In this document: one piece after another, positions 1-5,625 of the stretch | Position numbering within the stretch: position 1 is the first letter of the stretch | Layout of the letters: each line of letters begins with the position of its first letter | Assembly: GCA_934090595.1 (NCBI GenBank) | Contig: CAKOJO010000054.1 | Coordinates: 1 to 7,736, forward strand | DNA from: an uncultured Bacilli bacterium | GTDB taxonomy: Bacteria > Bacillota_I > Bacilli_A > RF39 > UBA660 | DNA: 7,736 nucleotides | Direction of reading: 5' to 3' | Made by a program: the position numbers and the translations under genes | The notes under the pieces: generated by a model | The model's input: only the letters and a program-made list of their open reading frames with translations | The model's database searches: none | What the model was told of the DNA's origin: nothing

Positions 1-78
1 CAATAGTAAAAACAAAAAAACCCTTATTTTTAAAGGATTTGAGAATGATTTTTAATACAAAGTGTCAAAGATGGGAAC

Positions 79-138
79 AAATAGAGTATGTCTATATGAT
101 ATACTCTATTTAGAGTGTTGACAGAGTTCAATACTCTG
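79..138. repeat. Nested ACTCT/AGAGT inverted repeats upstream of nrtR
   Basis: Five copies of AGAGT or its complement ACTCT lie in about 55 bp (83-87, 103-107, 112-116, 123-127, 133-137). They can pair in alternative ways. 79-92 pairs with 98-111 as a 14-bp stem with one G-T wobble around loop TATAT. 103-108 pairs with 111-116 as a perfect ACTCTA/TAGAGT repeat. CAGAGT at 122-127 pairs with ACTCTG at 133-138 around a 5-base loop. All lie upstream of the predicted nrtR transcription start (about 202). They could be the 3' end of an upstream transcript, a short RNA, or a regulator-binding cluster. No long T-run follows the main stem, so a simple terminator is not convincing. Function unknown. 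Confidence 0.55.
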
Positions 139-139
139 A

Positions 140-158
140 GAAAAAAATAATTTTTTTC
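140..158. promoter_or_regulatory. A-tract/T-tract block, possible UP element
   Basis: Seven A's and seven T's form a perfect inverted repeat (G-A7-TAA-T7-C) just upstream of the nrtR -35 box. The position matches that of an UP element contacted by the RNA polymerase alpha subunit, and the A/T tracts should bend the DNA. Direct evidence is composition and position only. In such an AT-rich genome it could be background. Confidence 0.4.
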
Positions 159-166
159 TTTTTTTC

Positions 167-195
167 TTGACAAGTGTAAAAAATACACATATAAT
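167..195 (+). promoter_or_regulatory. Consensus promoter of nrtR (TTGACA-N17-TATAAT)
   Basis: The -35 box TTGACA (167-172) and -10 box TATAAT (190-195) are both perfect sigma-A consensus and are separated by exactly 17 bp. Transcription should start near 202, giving a leader of about 13 bases that includes the ribosome site GAGGTG at 204-209. The spacer contains the GTGTA-A5-TACAC palindrome, so a bound repressor would sit between the two boxes. The TTG of the -35 box also opens the longest reading frame of nrtR, which makes that longer start an artefact. Confidence 0.9.
172..191. promoter_or_regulatory. Putative NrtR operator, copy 1 (in nrtR promoter)
   Basis: The perfect inverted repeat GTGTA (174-178) / TACAC (184-188) around AAAAA lies wholly within the 17-bp spacer of the nrtR promoter. 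The surrounding 20 bp are repeated without change at 914-933, before the next gene. A palindrome in the promoter of a regulator gene, repeated before its neighbour, is the usual pattern of an autoregulated local repressor. Assignment to NrtR is inferred; the exact binding motif differs between NrtR groups. Confidence 0.75.
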
Positions 196-214
196 GTTAA
201 TACGAGGTGATAAT

Positions 215-889
215 GTGGAAGTTACTAATAAGTTATATAGAAATATTGGTATTCATGTAATTACAACGTTATTTACTGTTGATAAAGGTTCTATTAAAGT
301 TTTATTGGTGAAAAGAACTAATGCTCCGTATAAAGATTATTGGGCTTTGCCTAGCGGCGCTTTGTATAATAATGAGTTATTATGTGATGGATGTATGAGA
401 GAGTTAAAAGAAAAGACAGGTCTTACTAATATTAATTTAGAATTTGCTGCTTTATTTGATGATATAAATCGGAGTGATTTGATGAGAATGATTGGTATAT
501 CTTTTATTGGAGTCATTAATATTGATGGAGTGAAATTACAGAAGGAGACTCTTAAGACATCATCTTGTGATTTCTTTGATATTAATCAAATTCCAAAGCT
601 TGCATATGATCATAATAGTATTATTTCTAAATCTATTGAAATACTTAAGGACAGAATTTTAGATAGTAATATTTTGAAAGATTTATTGCCTACTGAGTTT
701 ACTTTGCCTGAACTACAGAGTGTTTATGAAACTCTTTTAAATAGGAAACTTGATCGACGTAATTTCAGGAAAAAATTAATTAATGATGGAATTATTGAAG
801 ATCTTAATAAAACTGTTACTTTTAAGGGAAATAGACCTGCAAAAATGTATAGGTTTTGTGATATTAATAAAAAAATTAATGTATTTTGA
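215..889 (+). CDS. nrtR: NrtR-type Nudix-related transcriptional regulator
   Basis: Cytoplasmic DNA-binding regulator of 224 residues. The N-terminal Nudix fold holds a Nudix box at residues 48-70: G48, E54, R62, E63 and E66 are present, but the last Glu of the REUXEE motif is K67. This suggests weak or absent hydrolase activity. The C-terminal winged helix (about 157-214) has the hallmark NrtR stretches FTLPELQ (162-168), DRRNFRKK (180-187) and NRPAKMYRF near the end. Known NrtR proteins repress NAD-metabolism genes and release DNA on binding ADP-ribose; some relatives control sugar catabolism. The start is GTG 215, seven bases after GAGG (204-207). The upstream in-frame TTG (167) and ATG (194) lie in the -35 and -10 boxes. 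It ends in TGA. The HAD gene follows after 58 bases without a terminator, so co-transcription is likely. The ligand cannot be read from sequence. Confidence 0.88.
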   Translation: MEVTNKLYRNIGIHVITTLFTVDKGSIKVLLVKRTNAPYKDYWALPSGALYNNELLCDGCMRELKEKTGLTNINLEFAALFDDINRSDLMRMIGISFIGVINIDGVKLQKETLKTSSCDFFDINQIPKLAYDHNSIISKSIEILKDRILDSNILKDLLPTEFTLPELQSVYETLLNRKLDRRNFRKKLINDGIIEDLNKTVTFKGNRPAKMYRFCDINKKINVF

Positions 890-910
890 TAATACATTTT
901 TAAATACAAT
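882..910 (+). promoter_or_regulatory. Possible weak promoter for the HAD gene
   Basis: TACAAT at 905-910 is a fair -10 box, with a poor TATTTT -35 box at 882-887 (17-bp spacing). TTGATA at 886-891, overlapping the nrtR stop codon, could serve a slightly later -10 (TATTAA, 910-915). In either reading the palindrome at 914-933 would cover the transcription start, a normal repressor position. Read-through from the nrtR promoter could make this promoter unnecessary. Confidence 0.35.
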
Positions 911-913
911 ATT

Positions 914-933
914 AAGTGTAAAAAATACACATA
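914..933. promoter_or_regulatory. Putative NrtR operator, copy 2 (before HAD gene)
   Basis: This is an identical 20-base copy of the site in the nrtR promoter, with the same GTGTA (916-920) - A5 - TACAC (926-930) palindrome. It ends directly before the HAD ribosome site AAAAGGAG (933-940). Identity over 20 bases including the flanks argues for a selected or recently duplicated operator. In RNA the same bases could form a 5-bp hairpin next to the ribosome site, so an effect on translation is also possible. Confidence 0.75.
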
Positions 934-947
934 AAAGGAGATGCGAT

Positions 948-1472
948 ATGATGGATAAAAGAATAAATTTATATATAGATTTTGATGGAGTTATTATGGA
1001 TACTATAAGAGTTAGTTATAAGATGATGGAGAATTTAGGGATTGATTTAAATGATAGAGATGCTGTAATTAAGTTTTATCAAAATATTGATTGGAATGAA
1101 TTGCTTGCAAATTCTGAGGAATTAAAAGAAGCTTTTAAATATATTAATATGATTTATGAGGAAGGTATATATAATCCGATTATTTTGACTACTGTTAATT
1201 CTTTACAAGAGATGATTGCTAAAATAAATTATGTAAGAAGTAAAAATGATCATATTAGTGTTATTTGTGTTCCAAGTGGAGTTGATAAATCTATGGTGGT
1301 TAATGCAGCTGGTTCTATTCTTGTTGATGATTATTCTGGTAATTTGATTAAGTGGGCTAATTCTGAAGGTGTTAGTATAAAGTTTGGTTATGATGAAAAG
1401 TTTGTTTCTATAAATTCACTAGAATATTTTGTTAGAAATAAATATGTTAAGAAAAGATGTCTTACTGCTTAG
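948..1472 (+). CDS. Small HAD-superfamily phosphatase-like protein
   Basis: Soluble 174-residue protein with all four HAD motifs. Motif I is YIDFDGVI with nucleophile D11 and acid/base D13; motif II is ILTT with T81/T82; motif III is K114 in VDKS; motif IV is VDDYSGN with D127/D128. This pattern fits an active Mg-dependent phosphohydrolase with a small helical cap (about residues 17-75), similar in layout to 5'(3')-deoxyribonucleotidase-like proteins. There is no signal peptide. The start ATG 948 is seven bases after AAAGGAG (934-940); ATG 951 is the alternative. The frame is open further upstream but lacks a ribosome site there and would run into nrtR. Its position behind nrtR with a copy of the same operator suggests a nucleotide or NAD-related substrate. 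That is inference; the substrate is unknown. Confidence 0.8.
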   Translation: MMDKRINLYIDFDGVIMDTIRVSYKMMENLGIDLNDRDAVIKFYQNIDWNELLANSEELKEAFKYINMIYEEGIYNPIILTTVNSLQEMIAKINYVRSKNDHISVICVPSGVDKSMVVNAAGSILVDDYSGNLIKWANSEGVSIKFGYDEKFVSINSLEYFVRNKYVKKRCLTA

Positions 1473-1478
1473 TTTTTG

Positions 1479-1507
1479 GATATTAACAATGTTGTTAATA
1501 TCTTTTT
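1479..1507 (+). terminator. Terminator of the nrtR-HAD unit
   Basis: A perfect 11-base inverted repeat, GATATTAACAA (1479-1489) and TTGTTAATATC (1492-1502), is followed by five T's. With a realistic loop this gives about 9-10 base pairs. It starts 7 bases after the HAD stop codon. The stem is AT-rich, as expected in this genome. Confidence 0.8.
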
Positions 1508-1512
1508 AATTG

Positions 1513-1541
1513 TTGCTATGACTTTTTATTTGGATTATAAT
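1513..1541 (+). promoter_or_regulatory. Promoter of the zinc-ribbon membrane protein gene
   Basis: TTGCTA (1513-1518) and TATAAT (1536-1541) are separated by 17 bp, directly after the preceding terminator. Transcription should start near 1548, about 23 bases before the ATG. Confidence 0.7.
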
Positions 1542-1570
1542 AAATATGTTATTATTTTTTGGAGGTTTTT

Positions 1571-1942
1571 ATGTATTGTAGGTTTTGTGGAAAGAAAATT
1601 AATAAGAAAGATATTATTTGTCCTTATTGTGGTAATTCTTTTTCTAATAAATATATTGTTATAAGTGGTATTATTATGTTTATAATGGGTATTTCTTTGG
1701 TATATGGTGTTAGTTTTGATGGATATGATGATAAGATTTTTATGTTTTTAATACCGGGTATTTTATCTATTTTGTCTAGTGTTTGTAAGTTGTTTTGTAC
1801 TAAAAATAATAAATTTTTCTTGATATCTGGTTGTTTACTTTTTATTGGTGCATTATCTAATTTTATATCGATTATGGATTTATCTATTTATGCTGTTTTA
1901 TGTATTATGTTTGGTATATTTGATATTATTTATTATAGATAA
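1571..1942 (+). CDS. Zinc-ribbon protein with about four membrane segments
   Basis: Protein of 123 residues. A zinc ribbon opens directly at the N terminus: C3, C6, C17 and C20, spaced CxxC-x10-CxxC (CRFC and CPYC, the second followed by Gly). Hydrophobic segments follow at about 28-47, 56-76, 82-101 and 104-122, with KNNK at 78-81 as a short positive loop. The start is ATG 1571, five bases after GGAGG (1561-1565); an upstream in-frame ATG (1559) precedes that ribosome site and is rejected. Small zinc-ribbon membrane proteins are common in Firmicutes and mostly uncharacterised; the ribbon is likely cytoplasmic. The gene has its own promoter and terminator, so the neighbours give no functional hint. 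Confidence 0.8.
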   Translation: MYCRFCGKKINKKDIICPYCGNSFSNKYIVISGIIMFIMGISLVYGVSFDGYDDKIFMFLIPGILSILSSVCKLFCTKNNKFFLISGCLLFIGALSNFISIMDLSIYAVLCIMFGIFDIIYYR

Positions 1943-1953
1943 TATCTTTTTTT
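1922..1953 (+). terminator. Terminator overlapping the zinc-ribbon gene 3' end
   Basis: GATATTATTTA (1922-1932) pairs with TAGATAATATC (1936-1946) across a TTA loop, giving an 11-bp stem with one wobble. Seven T's follow (1947-1953). The stem contains the last codons and the TAA stop, so coding and termination signals share the same bases. Confidence 0.75.
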
Positions 1954-1963
1954 ATGTGTTTTA

Positions 1964-1992
1964 TTGTTCTTTTTTATTTTTTTTTGTATAAT
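1964..1992 (+). promoter_or_regulatory. Promoter of the prfB-YitT operon
   Basis: TTGTTC (1964-1969) and a perfect TATAAT (1987-1992) are 17 bp apart. Transcription should start near 1999, at or next to the ribosome site AGGTGAT (1999-2005), giving a very short leader of about 12 bases before ATG 2011. Such a short leader may limit how the ribosome site is used. Confidence 0.7.
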
Positions 1993-2010
1993 GTCTTTAG
2001 GTGATAATAT

Positions 2011-3103
2011 ATGGAATTAAATGAACTTAAAGTTGTTTTGAATAGTAATCTTTCTAAGATTGAAGAATTATGGAGGTTACTTTGACGTTGATTCTAAATT
2101 GAGTGAAATTTCTTCTTTGGAGGAAAAGGTTAATTCTAGTGATTTTTGGAATGATGTATCTAGTGCTCAAAAGGTTATTGATGAGCTTAATGGAAAGAAG
2201 AAGAGTATTTCTTTAATTGTTTCATTAAAGGATGATATTTGTTCATATATTGATTTTATTGATATGATAAGTACTTTATATGATGAAGATATTTATAAAG
2301 ATATTTGTTCTTTTGTTGAAAAATTGCCTTCTTTGGTTTCAAAAATTGAGTTTGAAGTACTATTTTCTGGAGAATATGATCATTCTAACTGTATAGTTGA
2401 GATTCATGCTGGTGCTGGTGGAACTGAAGCGTGTGATTGGTGTAATATGCTTTATAGAATGTATACAAGGTATTGTTCTAGTAAGGGTTATAAGATTGAG
2501 GTTATTGATCTTCTTGATGGTGATGAAGCTGGTATTAAAAGGGTTAGTTTTTTGGTTACTGGTTTTAATGCTTATGGGTATTTGAAATGTGAAAAGGGTG
2601 TTCATAGATTGGTTCGTCTTTCTCCATTTGATTCAAATAATAAGAGACATACTTCTTTTGCTTCGGTTGATGTGATTCCAGAGATTGATTCTTCGATTGA
2701 TATTGAAATAAAGGATGAAGATTTAAAGATAGATGTTTATCGTAGTAGTGGTGCAGGGGGACAAAGTGTTAATACTACTGATAGTGCTGTTAGAATTACG
2801 CATTTACCTACTAAAACTGTTGTTTCTTGTCAAAATGAAAGAAGTCAGTTGAAGAATAAAGAAAAGGCTATGCAAATTCTTAAATCTAAATTACTTCTTA
2901 TGGAAATGGAAGAAAAAGAAAAGGAACGTCTTGCTCTTAAGGGTGAAGTTAAGAATATTGAGTTTGGTTCACAAATTCGTAGTTATGTTATGCATCCTTA
3001 TTCAATGGTTAAGGATCATCGTACTAATATGGAAACTAGTAATGTTAATGGTGTTTTAGATGGGGATTTGGATTTATTCATAGAAGGTTATTTAAGGAGT
3101 TAG
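2011..3103 (+). CDS. prfB: Peptide chain release factor 2, +1 programmed frameshift
   Basis: RF2 releases finished proteins at UGA and UAA codons. Translation starts at ATG 2011 and reads 24 codons to an in-frame TGA at 2083-2085. After a +1 slip on CTT (2080-2082) it continues from GAC 2084 to TAG 3103. The total is 363 residues, close to the usual length of about 365. After the slip the protein reads LDVDSKLSEI, matching the LDYDAK region of E. coli RF2. The codon-recognition motif SPF is at residues 204-206. The catalytic GGQ is at 249-251 in SSGAGGQSVN, followed by SAVRITH. The N-terminal part is helical, as in RF2. Reading only the second frame would give a false start at TTG 2060. It is first in an operon; the next gene starts two bases after the stop. 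Confidence 0.96.
2072..2086 (+). promoter_or_regulatory. RF2 autoregulatory +1 frameshift site
   Basis: The elements are an internal Shine-Dalgarno-like GGAGG (2072-2076), a three-base spacer TTA, the slippery codon CTT, the stop TGA and a following C. Spacing and order match the E. coli AGGGGG-TAT-CTT-TGA-C site. When RF2 is scarce the ribosome pauses at UGA and slips forward one base, making more RF2; when RF2 is plentiful a 24-residue peptide is released. Confidence 0.95.
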
Positions 3104-3105
3104 TT

Positions 3106-3963
3106 ATGGAAAATATTTTGAGTATTGTTAATAATAAGAATAAGATTAAAAGATTTTTATTTGTTATACTTGGTGTATTTATTGCTGCAGTTAGTTTTAA
3201 TTTATTTATTTATCCAAATGATATTGTATTTGGTGGTCTTACAGGTGTCAGTGTAATTATTACTAATTTTATTAATTTGACTCCGTCTTTTATTATTTTT
3301 GTACTTTCTTTTGTTTTATTACTTGTTGGTACAATATTTTTGGGAAAAGAACCTGTTATTAAGGCGTTAGTGGTTGCAATTGTATTTCCTCTTTTTGTAC
3401 AGTTGACTGCGAATATTGGTGATTTGATAAAGGTTGATACGAGTGATCAACTTCTTCTTGCTTTGTTTGGCGGAGTTATGTATGGTTTTGGAGTTGGACT
3501 TGTTTTTAAGAATGGTTATACTATGGGGGGTACTGATATACTTAATCAAATCTTACATAAATATCTTAAGATTTCTATGGGTAATGCTATGCTTATTGTG
3601 GATGGTTCTATTGTGCTTATTGGTGCATTTATATTTGGATGGACTAAGTGTTTGTATGCTATTATTATCTTATATATTATTAGTATTTCTGTTGATAAGT
3701 CTATGCTTGGTATATCGGATAAAAAAGCTTTTTATATAGTTACTAGTGAGGTTGATAGAATTTCTTCTTTTGTAATTGATGAGTTAGGTCATGGTGTTAC
3801 TGTTTTTGATGCTCGTGGTGCTTATTCTAATGAAAAGACTAAAGTTTTATTTACTCTTATTCCTACGAAGGAGTATTATAAATTTAAAGAGGGTATAAAA
3901 ACTATTGATAAAGAGGCATTTTTTACTGTTTTAGATGCTTATGAAGTACTTGGTGGTGAGTAA
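3106..3963 (+). CDS. YitT family membrane protein with DUF2179 domain (first copy)
   Basis: Protein of 285 residues. The N-terminal membrane part (about 17-200) has five to six hydrophobic segments of the YitT/DUF161 type, with the Gly-rich signatures FGGLTGVSV and TMGGTDILNQ. The C-terminal soluble DUF2179 domain (about 206-283) has GHGVTVFDARGAY and KEAFFTVLDAYEV. The start ATG 3106 is six bases after AAGGAG (3094-3099), a ribosome site inside the end of prfB, so translational coupling is likely. B. subtilis has a family member (YvjA) at the same place behind prfB, so this is probably the positional counterpart. Molecular function of the family is not established; transport or small-molecule sensing through DUF2179 is only a suggestion. 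Confidence 0.88.
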   Translation: MENILSIVNNKNKIKRFLFVILGVFIAAVSFNLFIYPNDIVFGGLTGVSVIITNFINLTPSFIIFVLSFVLLLVGTIFLGKEPVIKALVVAIVFPLFVQLTANIGDLIKVDTSDQLLLALFGGVMYGFGVGLVFKNGYTMGGTDILNQILHKYLKISMGNAMLIVDGSIVLIGAFIFGWTKCLYAIIILYIISISVDKSMLGISDKKAFYIVTSEVDRISSFVIDELGHGVTVFDARGAYSNEKTKVLFTLIPTKEYYKFKEGIKTIDKEAFFTVLDAYEVLGGE

Positions 3964-3964
3964 G

Positions 3965-4852
3965 ATGGCTGATATTAAAGCTTTTATTAATGACAAGAAT
4001 AATGTTAAAAGATTTACTTATATGTCTATTGCTATGTTTTTTTCTGCTTTGTGTTTCAATCTTTTTGTTTCTCCGATTAACTTAGTTTCTGGTGGTACGA
4101 GTGGTCTTGCAATTGTTCTTAGAGAAATGTTTTCTTTAGATGCTTCTATTAGTATTTTTGTACTTTCTATTATATGTTTTATACTTAGTTATATATATTT
4201 GGATGCAATTAATTCTATAGCAGCACTTTTTGCAGGCATTATTTATCCTTTGTTTATAAAGGTTACTTCTGGTATTGGTGGTATTATTTATATTGATAAT
4301 TCTAATATTTTGCTTCTTGTTCTTTTTGCCGGTTTAATAGGTGGAGTTTGTCAGGGTATTGTTTATAAACAAGGACTTAATACTGGTGGTATTAATGTTA
4401 TTGCAAGAATTATATTTAAGTATTTTCATATTTCTATTACTAAAGTTAATTTTATTATTAATTTCTTTATTGTAGGAATGGGGGTTTATTTATTTGGATT
4501 TAATATGCTTTTATATGCTTTTGTGTATCTTTTTATATCTAAGTATGTTGGAGAAAAGATAATGCTTGGTGTTTCTTTGAATAAGGCTATTTATGTAATT
4601 AGTGATAAATATAAGGAAATAGTTCTTGTTTTAAATAAGGAGCTTGGTCATGATGCTACTATATATAATGTTAAAGGTAAGTTTAATGATGAAAAACGTA
4701 AAATGATTATGAGTATTATTCCTAATTCTTCTTATTATGAGGCTAAGGAAATGATTGGTTTGATTGATCCTTCTGCTTTTATATTTGTTTGTGATAGTTA
4801 TGAAGTGTATAGGCAAGATGAAATGATTGGAAAGGACTTAAAATGTAAATAA
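3965..4852 (+). CDS. YitT family membrane protein with DUF2179 domain (second copy)
   Basis: Protein of 295 residues with the same architecture as its upstream neighbour. Corresponding stretches are KRFTYMSIAMFFSA, VSGGTSGLAIV, NTGGINVIARI and, in the DUF2179 domain (about 206-282), GHDATIYNVKGKF and PSAFIFVCDSYEV. DUF2179 starts at about residue 206 in both, so the copies align with little or no gap. A charged tail of about ten residues (ending KDLKCK) is extra. The start is ATG 3965, four bases after GTGAG and one base after the previous stop; an in-frame ATG at 3935 lies inside the preceding gene and lacks a ribosome site. The pair looks like an old tandem duplication that has diverged, and the two may form a heteromeric complex. 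Confidence 0.87.
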   Translation: MADIKAFINDKNNVKRFTYMSIAMFFSALCFNLFVSPINLVSGGTSGLAIVLREMFSLDASISIFVLSIICFILSYIYLDAINSIAALFAGIIYPLFIKVTSGIGGIIYIDNSNILLLVLFAGLIGGVCQGIVYKQGLNTGGINVIARIIFKYFHISITKVNFIINFFIVGMGVYLFGFNMLLYAFVYLFISKYVGEKIMLGVSLNKAIYVISDKYKEIVLVLNKELGHDATIYNVKGKFNDEKRKMIMSIIPNSSYYEAKEMIGLIDPSAFIFVCDSYEVYRQDEMIGKDLKCK

Positions 4853-4862
4853 GTCTTTTTTT
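4832..4862 (+). terminator. Terminator of the prfB-YitT operon
   Basis: GACTTA (4835-4840) pairs with TAAGTC (4850-4855) around a nine-base loop and is followed by seven T's. Upstream A's can lengthen the stem against the T-run. The stem covers the last coding codons and the TAA stop. The 6-bp core is short, so termination may be partial. Confidence 0.7.
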
Positions 4863-4894
4863 GTTGTTTTTTGGTTTTTTTCTTTTTATTTTAA

Positions 4895-4911
4895 TGTTAT
4901 AATGTTATAAG
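4895..4911 (+). promoter_or_regulatory. Extended -10 promoter of the ftsEX operon, doubled
   Basis: TGTTATAAT (4895-4903) is a perfect extended -10 element (TGnTATAAT). An eight-base repeat of AATGTTAT makes a second one, TGTTATAAG (4903-4911), one turn-fraction downstream. No good -35 box is seen; the upstream DNA is a run of T-rich sequence. Extended -10 promoters do not need a strong -35. Transcription would start near 4910-4918, just before or within the ribosome site. Confidence 0.6.
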
Positions 4912-4929
4912 AAAGTGAGGTGCTTTATT

Positions 4930-5625
4930 TTGGATATAATTAAAATGAAGAATGTTTTTAAGACTTATCCTAATGGGGTAGGTGCTATATACGATTTAGA
5001 TTTAAATATTGAAAAGGGAGACTTTGTCTTTATTATTGGTGGATCTGGATCTGGTAAGAGTACTCTTATTAAGATGCTTTATCGTGAAGAAAAACCATCT
5101 CGTGGTGAAATAATTGTCGGAGGAGTTAATGTTGTTAAACTTAGAAATTCTAAAGTGTATAAGCTTCGTCGTAAACTTGGAGTAGTGTTTCAAGATTATA
5201 AACTTCTTCCAAAGCTTACCGTTTATGAAAATGTTGCATTTGCTTTAGAAGTTACTGGAGCAGATAATAAAACAATTAGAAAAAGAGTAGTTAGTGTTTT
5301 GGATAAGGTTGGATTAAAGGATAAGGTTAAAGAGTATCCTGATAAATTATCTGGTGGAGAACAACAAAGAGTTGCAATTGCTCGTGCTATTGTTAATAAT
5401 CCTAAGATACTTATTTGTGATGAACCTACTGGTAATTTGGATCCTAAGATAAGTATGGAAATTATGGAAATACTTGAAAATGTTAATAAGGATGGTACTA
5501 CTATAATTATGGTTACTCATGATATTAGTATTGTTGAAAAGTTTAAGAAACGTGTTATTGCGTTAAAAGATGGTAGACTTGTTAAGAATTATGAAAGGGG
5601 GTACTTTAAACGTGAAGACTTGTAG
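4930..5625 (+). CDS. ftsE: Cell division ATP-binding protein FtsE
   Basis: ABC ATPase of 231 residues that works as a dimer under the membrane with FtsX, turning ATP hydrolysis into activation of cell-wall hydrolases. All ABC motifs are present: Walker A GGSGSGKST (37-45), Q-loop Q88, signature LSGGE (140-144), Walker B ILICDE with catalytic E165, D-loop at 168-171 and H-loop H197. FtsE-typical stretches are KTYPNG (11-16) and YREEKPSRG (51-59). The start chosen is TTG 4930, eight bases after GAGGTG (4917-4922). It gives an N terminus (MDIIKMKNV) of the usual FtsE length. The in-frame GTG at 4915 is part of the ribosome site, and ATG 4945 would cut off the first strand. The 3' end overlaps ftsX by 14 bases. 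Confidence 0.95.
   Translation: MDIIKMKNVFKTYPNGVGAIYDLDLNIEKGDFVFIIGGSGSGKSTLIKMLYREEKPSRGEIIVGGVNVVKLRNSKVYKLRRKLGVVFQDYKLLPKLTVYENVAFALEVTGADNKTIRKRVVSVLDKVGLKDKVKEYPDKLSGGEQQRVAIARAIVNNPKILICDEPTGNLDPKISMEIMEILENVNKDGTTIIMVTHDISIVEKFKKRVIALKDGRLVKNYERGYFKREDL

Noticed and set aside
21..37. CCTT/AAGG hairpin near the left end as terminator of an upstream gene
   Set aside because: Only about four base pairs, and no clear T-run follows; too weak to annotate.
118..146. TTGACA at 118-123 as another -35 box
   Set aside because: At 17-bp spacing the -10 position is a run of A's (141-146), so there is no matching -10 element.
61..166. T-box, S-box or other known riboswitch upstream of nrtR
   Set aside because: No conserved riboswitch core is recognisable, and the region is upstream of the predicted nrtR transcription start.
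1476..1664. 62-residue hydrophobic frame across the HAD terminator and the zinc-ribbon start
   Set aside because: It spans a terminator and a promoter and overlaps the zinc-ribbon gene in another frame, without a ribosome site.
2011..3103. prfB as a pseudogene broken by the in-frame TGA
   Set aside because: The stop sits exactly in the conserved frameshift context and the joined product has normal RF2 length and motifs.
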